Assembly: GCF_027587205.1 (NCBI RefSeq)
Contig: NZ_JAPDOD010000012.1
Span: 1 to 64,000, forward strand
DNA: 64,000 bases
Direction of reading: 5' to 3'
From: Solirubrobacter ginsenosidimutans
Lineage (GTDB): Bacteria; Actinomycetota; Thermoleophilia; Solirubrobacterales; Solirubrobacteraceae
Within the stretch, counting starts at the first letter, position 1; every line of letters starts with the position of its first letter. The position numbers and the translations under genes were made by a program. Under the pieces are notes generated by a model. The model saw only the letters and a list, made by a program, of their open reading frames with translations, had not been told where the DNA came from and searched no databases. Below are positions 33,326 to 41,730 of the stretch, in pieces.

Positions 33326-33344
33326 GGCGCCGAACCTACGGCGC

Positions 33345-33372
33345 GTTCACCCGACTCGAACGACCGCTTTAC
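33345..33372 (+). promoter_or_regulatory. PHO-box-like repeat before the second pst operon
   Basis: GTTCAC (33345, continuing as GTTCACC), TCGAAC (33356) and CTTTAC (33367) at exact 11-bp spacing on the plus strand, 87 bp before pstS2. The region is divergent, so the 33325 gene could respond too. Confidence 0.65.
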
Positions 33373-33458
33373 GAGATGACCACAACTTGGAGCGTGGAGA
33401 CCGAGAGAGTGGCCCCGCTGCGGGCTCGCCCGCCTTGACCCGATCCTGAAGGAGCATC

Positions 33459-34259
33459 TTGCGTCGTTCTCTCATCGTGCTCGCCGCCTTTGGCGCGGCG
33501 GCCTTTCCCACCGCCGCGCAGGCCAAGACCACGATCCTGATGAGCGGCTCGACCTCCGTCTACCCGCTCGAGGTCAAGATCGCCCAGGCCTACGCCAAGA
33601 AGTACCCCAACACGGTCAAGTTCTCGATCTCCCAGGGCGGGTCGGACATCGGCATCGGCGACGTCGCCCGCAAGCGCGTGTCGATCGGCGCCTCCTCGCG
33701 CGATCTCCAGAGCGGCGATCCGGGCGGCCTGGTCTTCAGCAAGATCGCCCGCGACGGCGTGTGCGTGGTCACGAACCCGGACAACGCGATGGCCAACCTG
33801 TCGCAGCAGCAGGTCCAGGACATCTTCTCCGGCAAGGTGCGCCGCTGGGACGACGTCGAGGGCGCGAAGGTCACCGGCCCGATCAACCTCAACACCCGCA
33901 CGCAGGCCTCCGGTACGCAGGACGCGTTCCGCAACATCTTCATGGGCCCGTCGCTCAACGTCGCGCCGAGCGCGTCGCAGAAGGCGTCCAACGGCCTCGT
34001 CCAGTCCGCGGTCGCGGGCGACCCGAACGCGATCGGCTACGTCGACTTCAAGTTCACCGAGGGCACGTTCGCCGTTCCCTACAAGGGCGTCGCGTGCAAC
34101 CTGCGCAACGCCAAGTCCGGGCAGTACCCGGGCGTCCGTAATTTCTGGTTCGTGACCCTTGGTCAGCCGAAGGGCGCGGTCAAGAAGTACATCGACTTCG
34201 CGCGCTCGCCTGCCATTCAGAGCAGCATCGTCGCGAAGGACTACGTCCCCTACAAGTAG
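33459..34259 (+). CDS. pstS: PstS-type phosphate-binding protein (second pst operon)
   Basis: 266 aa from a TTG start with AAGGAG 4 bp upstream. Signal peptide ends 'AAQA', no lipobox, so secreted or held by partners. PBP-like with 'LMSGSTSVYPLEVKIA', 'SQGGSDIGIGDVARKRVSIG' and 'NTRTQASGTQDAF', the T-R-x-x-x-S-G-T phosphate loop. Shorter than the first PstS, as in the compact PstS type. First gene of pstSCAB no. 2; its stop TAG shares a base with the GTG of pstC. Confidence 0.92.
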   Translation: MRRSLIVLAAFGAAAFPTAAQAKTTILMSGSTSVYPLEVKIAQAYAKKYPNTVKFSISQGGSDIGIGDVARKRVSIGASSRDLQSGDPGGLVFSKIARDGVCVVTNPDNAMANLSQQQVQDIFSGKVRRWDDVEGAKVTGPINLNTRTQASGTQDAFRNIFMGPSLNVAPSASQKASNGLVQSAVAGDPNAIGYVDFKFTEGTFAVPYKGVACNLRNAKSGQYPGVRNFWFVTLGQPKGAVKKYIDFARSPAIQSSIVAKDYVPYK

Positions 34260-35218
34260 TGAACGCGTGGTCTGACCGGCGCGTCGGACCCGTCCTGGGA
34301 GCGGCGGGCGTGCTCGTGTTGCTCATCATCGCCGGCATGGCCGTGTACGTGTTGCGCACGGCCTGGCCGTCGTTCTCGGAGAATGGCCTGAGCTGGTTCG
34401 GAACGGGCGGGAACGCGAACACGCAACTGGACGGGATCTTCTCGTCCAAGCACCCGTTCGAGTACACGCTGCGGGCGTGGCCGCTGCTGTACGGCACCGC
34501 GCTCGCCGCCGGCGGCGCGGTGCTGCTCGGCCTCGTCGTCTCGACGCTCGCCGCGGTCTACATCGTGGAGTTCGCGCCGCCGCCGATGACCCGCCTGCTC
34601 GAGCCCGTCGTGCGACTGCTGGCGGGCGTGCCGAGCGTGATCTACGGCCTGATCGGGATCCTCGTGCTGGTCCCGTTCGTCAACAACCACCTGATCTCGC
34701 TCGAGCGCAAGGAATCGGTCTTCTACGTGATCCAGCTCACCGGCCAGTCGCTGCTCGTGGCCACCGTGCTGCTGACGATCATGATCGTGCCGATCATGAT
34801 CGCGATCGCGGTCGACGCGCTGCGCTCGGTCCCGGGCTCGTGGACGGAGGGCGCGCTCGCCCTCGGCGCGAACCGCATGCGGGTGATGTGGACGATCGCG
34901 CTGCGCGCCGCTCGTCCCGCCCTGGTCGCCGGCGCCGTGCTCGCCCTCGCGCGGGCGCTGGGCGAGGCGATCATGCTCGCGATGGTCTCGGGCGGCGTGA
35001 TCTTCTCGCCCAACCCGATCGACGGGCCGACCTTCGTCTTCGAGCCGGTGCTGCCGCTGGCGGCCGCGATCGTCCAGGGCGCCGAGGGCATCACGGTCAA
35101 GCCCTACGGCGCGACGCTGTTCGCGTTCGCCGCCGTGATCATGGTCTCCAGCGTCTTCCTGTCTCTGACCGGCTGGGCCGTCCGCCGCCGGCTGCGGCGC
35201 TTCGGGGTTCAGGCATGA
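34259..35218 (+). CDS. pstC: phosphate ABC transporter permease PstC (second copy)
   Basis: 319 aa from GTG overlapping the pstS stop (TAGTG). Six helices; 'VPSVIYGLIGILVL' and EAA loop 'EGALALGANRMRVMWTIALR'. A longer periplasmic loop after TM1 ('SSKHPFEYTLRAWPL' region) is typical of PstC. Confidence 0.93.
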   Translation: MNAWSDRRVGPVLGAAGVLVLLIIAGMAVYVLRTAWPSFSENGLSWFGTGGNANTQLDGIFSSKHPFEYTLRAWPLLYGTALAAGGAVLLGLVVSTLAAVYIVEFAPPPMTRLLEPVVRLLAGVPSVIYGLIGILVLVPFVNNHLISLERKESVFYVIQLTGQSLLVATVLLTIMIVPIMIAIAVDALRSVPGSWTEGALALGANRMRVMWTIALRAARPALVAGAVLALARALGEAIMLAMVSGGVIFSPNPIDGPTFVFEPVLPLAAAIVQGAEGITVKPYGATLFAFAAVIMVSSVFLSLTGWAVRRRLRRFGVQA

Positions 35219-36156
35219 ATCGCACCGATCCGGCGGGGTCCTGGCGGTCGTGGCCGCTGGCCGATCGGCTGCTGCTCGGCGCGTGCTGGGCGGCGGGCAT
35301 CGCGCTGGTCGCGATCGCCGCCTCGATCGTGCTCTACATGGGCTTCAAGGGCATCCAATACCTGCGCCCGGACCTGCTCATCAGCCGCCCCGTGTCCGAC
35401 CTCGACCAGTCGAAGTCCGGCGGCTTCCTGGACCCGCTGCTCGGCACGCTGCTGATCATCACCGGCGCGATCGTGATCGCCGCGCCGCTGGGGATCGCGA
35501 CCGCCGTGTGGCTGGTCGAGTACGGCAAGCCCTCGTGGCTGGCGCGGATGGTCGAGTCCGGCGTCGAGGTGATCGCCGGCACGCCCAGCATCGTGCTCGC
35601 GCTGTTCGGCCTGGCGTTCTTCGCCCAGCAGGGCCTCGGCTTCCTCTCGACCACCGGCGAGGGCGGCGCGGTGTTCGGCCGCTCGCTGCTGATCTGCTGC
35701 ACGGTGCTGTCCCTGGAGGCGCTGCCGCTGATCGTCGGCGCCACCCGCGAAGGCCTGCTCGCGACGCCGCGTCACGTGCGCGAGGCGTCGTTCGCGCTCG
35801 GCAAGACGCGCGCGGCGACGATCCACCGCGTGCTGCTGCCGGTCGCGCGGCCGAACATCGCCACCGGCACGGCACTCGGGATGGGCCGGATCGCGGGTGA
35901 CACCGCGGTCGTGCTGCTGCTCGGCGGCGGCACGCTGCAACTCGAGAGCAACGGGTCGATCCCCGGCCTCAATGTGCTCCAGGGCACGGGGTCGACGCTG
36001 ACGACCTACGTCTACGCGAACTCACCGTCGGGCGAGGGCGGCGCGCCACAGAAGGCGTACGCCGCGGCGTTCCTGCTGCTGATCCTCGTCCTCTTCCTCA
36101 ACTGGGTGGTCGATCGGATCGCCCGCGGATCGGAGCAGCTCGGATGGATCCGCTGA
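35215..36156 (+). CDS. pstA: phosphate ABC transporter permease PstA (second copy)
   Basis: 313 aa from ATG 35215, which overlaps the pstC stop (ATGA); the open frame continues upstream only as a shadow of pstC. Six helices, 'GTPSIVLALFGLAFF' and EAA loop 'EASFALGKTRAATIHRVLLP'. It lacks the long hydrophilic N-terminus of the first PstA. Confidence 0.93.
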   Translation: MNRTDPAGSWRSWPLADRLLLGACWAAGIALVAIAASIVLYMGFKGIQYLRPDLLISRPVSDLDQSKSGGFLDPLLGTLLIITGAIVIAAPLGIATAVWLVEYGKPSWLARMVESGVEVIAGTPSIVLALFGLAFFAQQGLGFLSTTGEGGAVFGRSLLICCTVLSLEALPLIVGATREGLLATPRHVREASFALGKTRAATIHRVLLPVARPNIATGTALGMGRIAGDTAVVLLLGGGTLQLESNGSIPGLNVLQGTGSTLTTYVYANSPSGEGGAPQKAYAAAFLLLILVLFLNWVVDRIARGSEQLGWIR

Positions 36157-37031
36157 TGCCCCCGCCGCCGATCAGGCGGATCGTGGTCGATGCCCCGCAC
36201 CAACCGGTCGAGGCGCCGCCGCTCAACGGCCACGTGCCGGCGGCCAAGCGCGCTCGCCCGCGCTCCAGTGGCCAGGGCCCGCAGCGCATGCGCACCGAAG
36301 CCCTGACGATCGCCTACGGCGAGAAGGTCGCCGTCAACAACGTCTCGCTGCCGGTCTTCCAGGGCGAGGTGCTGGCGCTGATCGGCCCGTCCGGCTGCGG
36401 CAAGACGACGCTGCTGCGCTCGCTGAACCGGCTGGTGGAGCTCACCCCCGGCGCCGCGCGGGGCGGCAAGATCGCCCTCGACGACGCCGACGTCGACGGG
36501 ATCGAGGTGACGACGCTGCGGCGGCAGATCTCGATGGTCTTCCAGCAGCCGAACCCGTTCCCGATGTCGATCTTCGACAACGTCGCCTACGCGCTGCGCG
36601 AGCAGGGCTCGCGGCGGGTCAAGCGCGCGGCCCTGGAGGCGCCGGTCCGCGAGGCGCTGACCCGCGCCGGCCTCTGGGACGAGGTCAAGGACGATCTCGA
36701 CCGCCCGGCGCTGCGCATGTCCGGCGGCCAGCAGCAGCGGCTCTGCATCGCCCGCGCGCTGGCCGCGCGGCCCGAGGTGCTGCTCCTCGACGAGCCGTGC
36801 TCCGCGCTCGACCCCCGCTCGACGACGATCATCGAGGAGCTGATCCTCGATCTGCGCGAGGAGCTGGCCGTCGTGATCGTCACCCACAACCTCCAGCAGG
36901 CGTACCGGATCGCGGACCGCGTCGCGTTCATGTTCCTCGGCGAGCTGGTCGAGTACGGCCCCGCCGAGGAGGTCTTCGAGCGCCCGCAGCACACGCGCAC
37001 CGCGGACTACGTGGGCGGGGTGTTCGGGTGA
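36144..37031 (+). CDS. pstB: phosphate ABC transporter ATP-binding protein PstB (second copy)
   Basis: 295 aa; start ATG 36144 has GGAG 8 bp upstream, ATG 36156 (TGATG with pstA stop) is the alternative. A ~45-residue Pro/Arg-rich N-terminal extension precedes the ABC domain: Walker A 'GPSGCGKTT', 'MVFQQPNPFPMSIFDN', signature 'MSGGQQQRL', Walker B 'VLLLDEPCSALD', switch 'VIVTHNLQQ'. The extension is absent from the first PstB. Confidence 0.94.
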   Translation: MDPLMPPPPIRRIVVDAPHQPVEAPPLNGHVPAAKRARPRSSGQGPQRMRTEALTIAYGEKVAVNNVSLPVFQGEVLALIGPSGCGKTTLLRSLNRLVELTPGAARGGKIALDDADVDGIEVTTLRRQISMVFQQPNPFPMSIFDNVAYALREQGSRRVKRAALEAPVREALTRAGLWDEVKDDLDRPALRMSGGQQQRLCIARALAARPEVLLLDEPCSALDPRSTTIIEELILDLREELAVVIVTHNLQQAYRIADRVAFMFLGELVEYGPAEEVFERPQHTRTADYVGGVFG

Positions 37032-37744
37032 AGGTCGCCGTGCTCGCGCTCGCCGCGCTGGCACTCACCGGCTGCGAGTCGACGCAGTCCAAGAGCGCGA
37101 AGCTCGAGAGCGTGGCCCAGCGCTCCAAGCACGAGAAGGGCCTCGTCATCTCCGAGCAGGCGAAGGAGATCAAGGTCGAGGGCACGACGATGCTGCAGGA
37201 CGCAAACGGCGCCGCCACGGTCGTCGAGCTGCGCAACGAGTCGAAGGGCTCGCTGGTCGGTCTGCCGGTGTCCGTCCAGGTGCTCGACAAGGCGTCCAAG
37301 CCGCTGTACGCCAACGACGCGCCAGGCCTGGACTCGTCGCTGGTCAGCGTCGCGTCGCTCGGGCCCGGAGCCGAGCTCGCGTGGGTCAACGACCAGGTGA
37401 CGATCGCGACCCCCGGCCAGTCGGTGGTGGCGAAGATCGGCGCGGGCGCGAAGCCCGGTCCGGCGCAGCTGCCGCAGATGGAGCTCACCGGCCTCAAGGC
37501 CGAGGCCGACGCGTCGGGCGAGCAGGCGATCACGGGCGACGTCGCCAACCGCTCCCAGGTCGAGCAGCGCCGGCTCGTCGTCTACGTCACCGGCCGCAAG
37601 GGCGACAAGGTCGTCGCCGCCGGCCGCGCGATCGTCGAGCGCCTCGCCCCCGGCAAGAGCGCCCATTTCTCCGTCTTCCCCATCGGCGACCCGAACGGAG
37701 CAGAGCTCTCCGCGGCGGCGCCACCCACTGTTGTCGCGCCGTAA
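37028..37744 (+). CDS. lipoprotein of the second pst operon
   Basis: 238 aa from GTG 37028, overlapping the pstB stop (GTGA). Lipobox 'LALTGC' gives Cys16. The body is a two-part beta-rich region with 'TTMLQDANGAATVVELRNES' and 'VANRSQVEQRRLVVYV', similar in form to FxLYD/DUF-type extracellular Ig-like domains. Not a PstS. Operon position suggests a surface accessory of phosphate uptake; function unknown. Confidence 0.75.
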   Translation: MKVAVLALAALALTGCESTQSKSAKLESVAQRSKHEKGLVISEQAKEIKVEGTTMLQDANGAATVVELRNESKGSLVGLPVSVQVLDKASKPLYANDAPGLDSSLVSVASLGPGAELAWVNDQVTIATPGQSVVAKIGAGAKPGPAQLPQMELTGLKAEADASGEQAITGDVANRSQVEQRRLVVYVTGRKGDKVVAAGRAIVERLAPGKSAHFSVFPIGDPNGAELSAAAPPTVVAP

Positions 37745-37753
37745 GGATCTGAG

Positions 37754-38695
37754 ATGCCCAGCACGACCACCACTGGTGAACAGAATGGAATGGCCCTCTA
37801 CGTGCCGCGTCTGGCGCGTGAGACGGAGCCGTGCGCGAACTGCGGCGCGCTGCTGGCCTCCGACCAGCGCTATTGCCTGAGCTGCGGCGAGCGCCGCGCG
37901 AACACCCGCGTCCCGTTCCCGGCAGCGCCGAAGCAGCTGGCCGCCGCCCCGGCCGCACCGCCGGCACCGCCGCGCCCCGTCGCGCGCCGCGGTCCAGGCG
38001 GGCTGCCCGACTGGGCGCTGTCCGCGCTGTTCGGCCTGGCGGGTGCCGCCGCGCTGGCGCTGGGCATCCTCGCCGGCGTGCTGATCGCCGGTGGCGGGGA
38101 CGACACGCCGTCCGTCGCCGCCGCCACACCCACGCCGGTCGCGACCGCGACGCCGGGCGCGACGGCCGCCGCCCCCGTGGCGACGCCGACCCCCGCGGTG
38201 ACCGTGGCCGCCACCTTCACCCCCGACTGGCAGCCCGGCTCAAATGGCTGGACCGTGCAGCTGAAGACCCTGCCCAAGGACGGCACGACGCCCGAGGCGG
38301 TCGCGGCGGCCAAGACCGAGGCGACCGGCCAGGGCGCGGCGGAGGTCGGCGCGCTGGACTCTGATTCCTTCCCCAGCCTCGACGGCGGCAATTACGTCAT
38401 CTACTCCGGCGTGAAGACGACCAAGAAGGACGCCGAGGATGCGCTCTCGGGCATCCAGGCCAACTTCCCCGACGCCAAGGTCGTCGAGGTCTCCGACCAC
38501 GCGACCGCGGAGGCCACGCCCACGCCGGTCGAGAAGTCGCAGGCCGACCTCAAGCAGCAGGAGCAGACGCAGACCCCGGAGGACGCGCAGAAGAACACGC
38601 GCAAGGCGCCGCCGACCGTCAAGTCCGAAGGCACGCCGCCACCGGCCGACGACAAGGCGCCAGGCGCCGGCACGGACTCCACGGAGATCGGCTGA
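37754..38695 (+). CDS. zinc-ribbon, single-helix membrane protein with SPOR-like domain
   Basis: 313 aa, AAGGA ribosome site. Zinc ribbon C27-x2-C30-x10-C41-x2-C44 ('CANCGALL...YCLSCGER'), Pro/Ala linker, one membrane helix (~residues 92-116), Thr/Pro/Ala extracytoplasmic linker, then a ~80-residue SPOR-like fold ('WTVQLKTLPKDG ... YVIYSGVKTTKKDAEDAL'). Acidic/Gln-rich tail. SPOR domains bind denuded peptidoglycan, so this may anchor a cytoplasmic zinc-ribbon protein to the wall. 9 bp after the lipoprotein gene. Confidence 0.75.
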   Translation: MPSTTTTGEQNGMALYVPRLARETEPCANCGALLASDQRYCLSCGERRANTRVPFPAAPKQLAAAPAAPPAPPRPVARRGPGGLPDWALSALFGLAGAAALALGILAGVLIAGGGDDTPSVAAATPTPVATATPGATAAAPVATPTPAVTVAATFTPDWQPGSNGWTVQLKTLPKDGTTPEAVAAAKTEATGQGAAEVGALDSDSFPSLDGGNYVIYSGVKTTKKDAEDALSGIQANFPDAKVVEVSDHATAEATPTPVEKSQADLKQQEQTQTPEDAQKNTRKAPPTVKSEGTPPPADDKAPGAGTDSTEIG

Positions 38696-39063
38696 TGCGC
38701 GCGCTCCGCCGCCAGTACGTCCAGGCCGAGCCCGCCCCGCTGCCCCCCGGCGGCGGTCGCGCGGTCGGCCACGACGAGCTGCTCGCCCGCCGCGAGCGAC
38801 TCACCCGCGAGTTCGCCGAGCTGCAGTTCGACCTCGGCGGCCTCGCCTACGAGATGGCGATCCGCGACCACTTCCGCGTCGACCTGCTCGCCCGCCGCGC
38901 GGCGCGGCTGCAGGAGGTCGACGCCGAGCTGGGCGCGGTCGAGCAGCTCGCCCGGGTCGAGGGTGGCGGCGCCGCCGGGGCGTGTCCGAATTGCGACGCG
39001 CTGTACGCGCGAGGTGCGCGCTTCTGCTCGCAGTGCGCGCACCCTTTGATGCGAAGCGAGTGA
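38695..39063 (+). CDS. coiled-coil protein with C-terminal zinc ribbon
   Basis: 122 aa; ATG overlaps the upstream stop by one base (TGATG). Residues ~26-90 are a charged helical coiled-coil; C97-x2-C100-x10-C111-x2-C114 repeats the exact zinc-ribbon spacing of the upstream protein. Soluble, no signal. Probably a cytoplasmic partner of that membrane protein; last gene of the operon. Confidence 0.7.
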   Translation: MRALRRQYVQAEPAPLPPGGGRAVGHDELLARRERLTREFAELQFDLGGLAYEMAIRDHFRVDLLARRAARLQEVDAELGAVEQLARVEGGGAAGACPNCDALYARGARFCSQCAHPLMRSE

Positions 39064-39204
39064 CCCGGAGCCCCGACGCGGCGAGGAGAGAGGAGGGACC
39101 GCGCCGAGACTCCGAGCAAGTTGCGGCACCGCTCCGACGGGCCGCAGAACACAGTCAAGCCAGTGATGCAATGGCCGCAGTGACGAGGTTGTGAATGGCC
39201 GCTC

Positions 39205-39221
39205 GTGAAAGGTTTGTAAAC
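39205..39221 (+). promoter_or_regulatory. two-unit PHO-box-like repeat before the DUF47 gene
   Basis: GTGAAA (39205) and GTAAAC (39216) are 11 bp apart in the 197-bp gap; on the other strand they read GTTTAC and TTTCAC. A GTGAAT at 39191 is off-phase. 40 bp before the DUF47 start. Confidence 0.45.
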
Positions 39222-39260
39222 GCCGGTTGTAGGGTCGCCGGAGGTGGTTAGGTTCACGCG

Positions 39261-39893
39261 GTGGCGTTCCGTCGGACTCATCCCGATCCCCAGTTGCTGA
39301 CCCTCTTCGAGGAGTCCGGTCGCAACGTCCAGCGCTCGGCGCTGCTCCTGCGCGACCTGCTTTCGGACTATCCGGAGCAGGCCGGGCTCTCCCGCGACAT
39401 CGTCCTCTGCGAGCAGGAGGGCGACCGGATCGTCCACGACATCCTGCACCGGCTGGCCGAGCGCGGCAGCCGCCGCGCGCACTTGGACTCGGCCGACGTG
39501 CACGCGCTGGCCGGCGCGCTCGACGACATCGTGGACTTCGCCGAGGAGGCCGCCGACCAGCTGGCGCTCTACGGCGTCGAGGCGCCGATGGACCAGGCGC
39601 TGCAGATCTCCGACGTGCTCGTCAAGGCCTCCGAGCAGGTCGCGACGAGCCTGCGCGGCCTGCGCAACGGGCTCGACGTCGGCCCGCAGCTCGTCGAGAT
39701 CCACCGGCTCGAGAACGAGGCCGACCGGATCCAGCGGGCCGCGATCGCCAACCTCTTCGTGGCCGGCATCGACCCGATGATCGTGATCCGCTGGAAGGAC
39801 ATCTTCGACACGCTGGAGTCCGCCGTCGACGCGTGCGAGACCGTCGCCAACGTGCTCGAGGGCATGGTCCTCAAGCGGGCGAACGGACACTGA
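39261..39893 (+). CDS. PhoU-like DUF47 phosphate-transport regulator
   Basis: 210 aa from GTG 39261. All-helical PhoU-like fold with acidic, metal-binding-type motifs 'CEQEGDRIVHDI', 'LDDIVDFAEEAAD' and 'IHRLENEADRIQ', and 'WKDIFDTLESAVDACETVANV' at the end, the conserved close of this family. Members usually accompany PiT-type low-affinity phosphate permeases and modulate them; no pit gene is in the window. Its 3' end overlaps the convergent gene by 23 bp. Confidence 0.9.
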   Translation: MAFRRTHPDPQLLTLFEESGRNVQRSALLLRDLLSDYPEQAGLSRDIVLCEQEGDRIVHDILHRLAERGSRRAHLDSADVHALAGALDDIVDFAEEAADQLALYGVEAPMDQALQISDVLVKASEQVATSLRGLRNGLDVGPQLVEIHRLENEADRIQRAAIANLFVAGIDPMIVIRWKDIFDTLESAVDACETVANVLEGMVLKRANGH

Positions 39894-41730
39894 GGGTCAC
39901 GGTGCGCGTGCGCCGGCCGGCGATCTGCTGGATCCCGAGACGCACGTAACGGACGCGGGCCGCATCGCGCAGCCCGACGTGGAACGTGCGTCGGCCCCGC
40001 CCGAACGCCGCGCGGACCTTCAGATCCGGGTCGGAGCGGTAGCTGCGGCCGTGCGAGCCGTAGACGATGAAGTAGACGTCGCGCGCGGGAAGATCGGTGC
40101 TCCAGCGCACGTCGACGACGCCGCCGGGACCGCGCTTGACCCGGGCGTTGACGATTCGCGGGAACGGCGGGGCCGGGAGCCGGCGCAGCCGCACGTGGGC
40201 CGTGCGCGTCTGCGCGGTACGCGCGCCGGGGGCGCTGGACTCCAGCCTGACCGCGAGCGTTCCGTGCGCCGGCGCGAGCGCCCCGGTGAAGGCCGTGAAC
40301 CGGAGTCGCACGGTCCCCGCGCGGTCCAGCGACGCCGACTGCTGGACCAGGCCATTGCCCACCGTGGCCCGCAGGTCGCAGGCGGCGCTGCAACGGACCG
40401 GGAGGACGAGGTCCTGGGCGGGGCGCAGGCTCCGGTCAGCGGGCGCGCCGACCACGACCGCTGGCGCGGGCGATGGCGGTGCGTCGCCGGCGCCTTCAAC
40501 CGCGAAGTGCACGCGGCCGGCGTACGGCGGGCCGTCGGCCAGGCCATCCGTCCAGGCGACCGCGCGCGTGCCGTCGGCCAGCACGACCGGCGTCGCGCCC
40601 AGCGGATCGCGCAGCGGGCTCGCAAGCGTGCCGACCTCCCCGGCTCCCGCAGGGGTGAGCGTGGCCGCACGCAACCCGCGCTCATCGACGTTCCACGTCA
40701 GCAGCGCACGGTGATCATCGCCGAGCGCGACGCGCAGCGGCGCCGGCCGGCTGGACGGCGACCCGCCGAACGTTTGGAAGACGCCGGCGCCGTTGGTCCG
40801 GGAGCGTTGCGGCACTCTGAACTCGACCGGCGCGCTGAACGACCCCTGGCCCTCGCGCAGCACCGCGCTGACGGACTCCCCCGACCCGCTCGCCACGACC
40901 GCCGTCCCGTCGGCGGCGAGCGCGGCCGCCACGCCGCCTCCGCCGATCGCAAGCGTGGGTCGCTGGACGAACTCCTGCCCCGGCTCGCGGTCGAAGAGCG
41001 CAAGGCCGTTCCCGGTGTCGGCCGCCAGGACGGCACGGCCGTCGGGCGTGACCGCCAGCGCGGTGCCGGAGCCGTAGCCGTCGCTGCGGGTGAGCATGCG
41101 CGGCGCGCCGAAGGGCGCGCCCGGGGCGGCGGTCGCCAACCGCACCGCGCGCTCGTCGGAGATCACCAGCAGCGCCGCGCCGTCCCCGGTGAGCGCTGTC
41201 TGGAGGCTCGGAGCACGGAAGGTCCGAGCCAGCCGGACGGGCGGCCCGAAGGCGCCTCCCGCGGCGCGCTGGACGACCCGGACATGGGCGGCGGTAGACG
41301 ACGGCTCGTACTCCACCCACGTCACGACGGCATCGCCGCGCGGTGAAATCGCCACCGCGACCGAGGTTACGAGCTTCCCCGCGATCGTCAGCGGCGCGCT
41401 CCACGGCCCACCGGGCGCACGCGCGGAGATGCGCACGGAGGAACGGTTCGTCCCCGCGATCACCGCCGCGCCGCTCGGGTCCACTGCGGCCACGGGGCAG
41501 TCGTCGAGGTCCCCGAGCCTGACCGTGCTTTCGGGGGCGAGGCCCGCCGCGGTGGCGCGCAGCAGCTCCGCCCCGCCCGGCGCCCAGCGCACGAGCGCGC
41601 CGGCCTCGCCGGCCGGCGCCAGGCAGACGGCGGCGCTGCGGACCGGCCGGAACGGCAATTCACCGAACGGAGTCGCCGACGCCGCGGCTGGGGCCGCGAG
41701 CAGCGCCGCGACGGTGAGTGCGAGCTTCAT
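39871..41730 (-). CDS. secreted FGELPFR-family protein, copy 6 (promoter-distal)
   Basis: 619 aa with a signal peptide (~1-19) and mature N-terminus 'TPFGELPFRPVRSAAVCLA'. Propeller-like body with repeated 'PGGAFGPPVRL' and 'PGAPFGAPRML' strands; paired cysteines 'CSAACDLRATVG' near residue 445; C-terminal FN3-like strand 'VDVRWSTDLPARDVYFIVYG' and a basic end. Last of six coupled paralogues. No catalytic motif seen; a surface adhesin, sensor or scaffold is possible. Confidence 0.8.
   Translation of the reverse strand: MKLALTVAALLAAPAAASATPFGELPFRPVRSAAVCLAPAGEAGALVRWAPGGAELLRATAAGLAPESTVRLGDLDDCPVAAVDPSGAAVIAGTNRSSVRISARAPGGPWSAPLTIAGKLVTSVAVAISPRGDAVVTWVEYEPSSTAAHVRVVQRAAGGAFGPPVRLARTFRAPSLQTALTGDGAALLVISDERAVRLATAAPGAPFGAPRMLTRSDGYGSGTALAVTPDGRAVLAADTGNGLALFDREPGQEFVQRPTLAIGGGGVAAALAADGTAVVASGSGESVSAVLREGQGSFSAPVEFRVPQRSRTNGAGVFQTFGGSPSSRPAPLRVALGDDHRALLTWNVDERGLRAATLTPAGAGEVGTLASPLRDPLGATPVVLADGTRAVAWTDGLADGPPYAGRVHFAVEGAGDAPPSPAPAVVVGAPADRSLRPAQDLVLPVRCSAACDLRATVGNGLVQQSASLDRAGTVRLRFTAFTGALAPAHGTLAVRLESSAPGARTAQTRTAHVRLRRLPAPPFPRIVNARVKRGPGGVVDVRWSTDLPARDVYFIVYGSHGRSYRSDPDLKVRAAFGRGRRTFHVGLRDAARVRYVRLGIQQIAGRRTRTVTLSVRSPA

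Noticed and set aside
34477..35214. Extended N-terminus for the second PstA
   Set aside because: The added part is an Arg-rich shadow of pstC; ATG 35215 overlaps the pstC stop as at other junctions.
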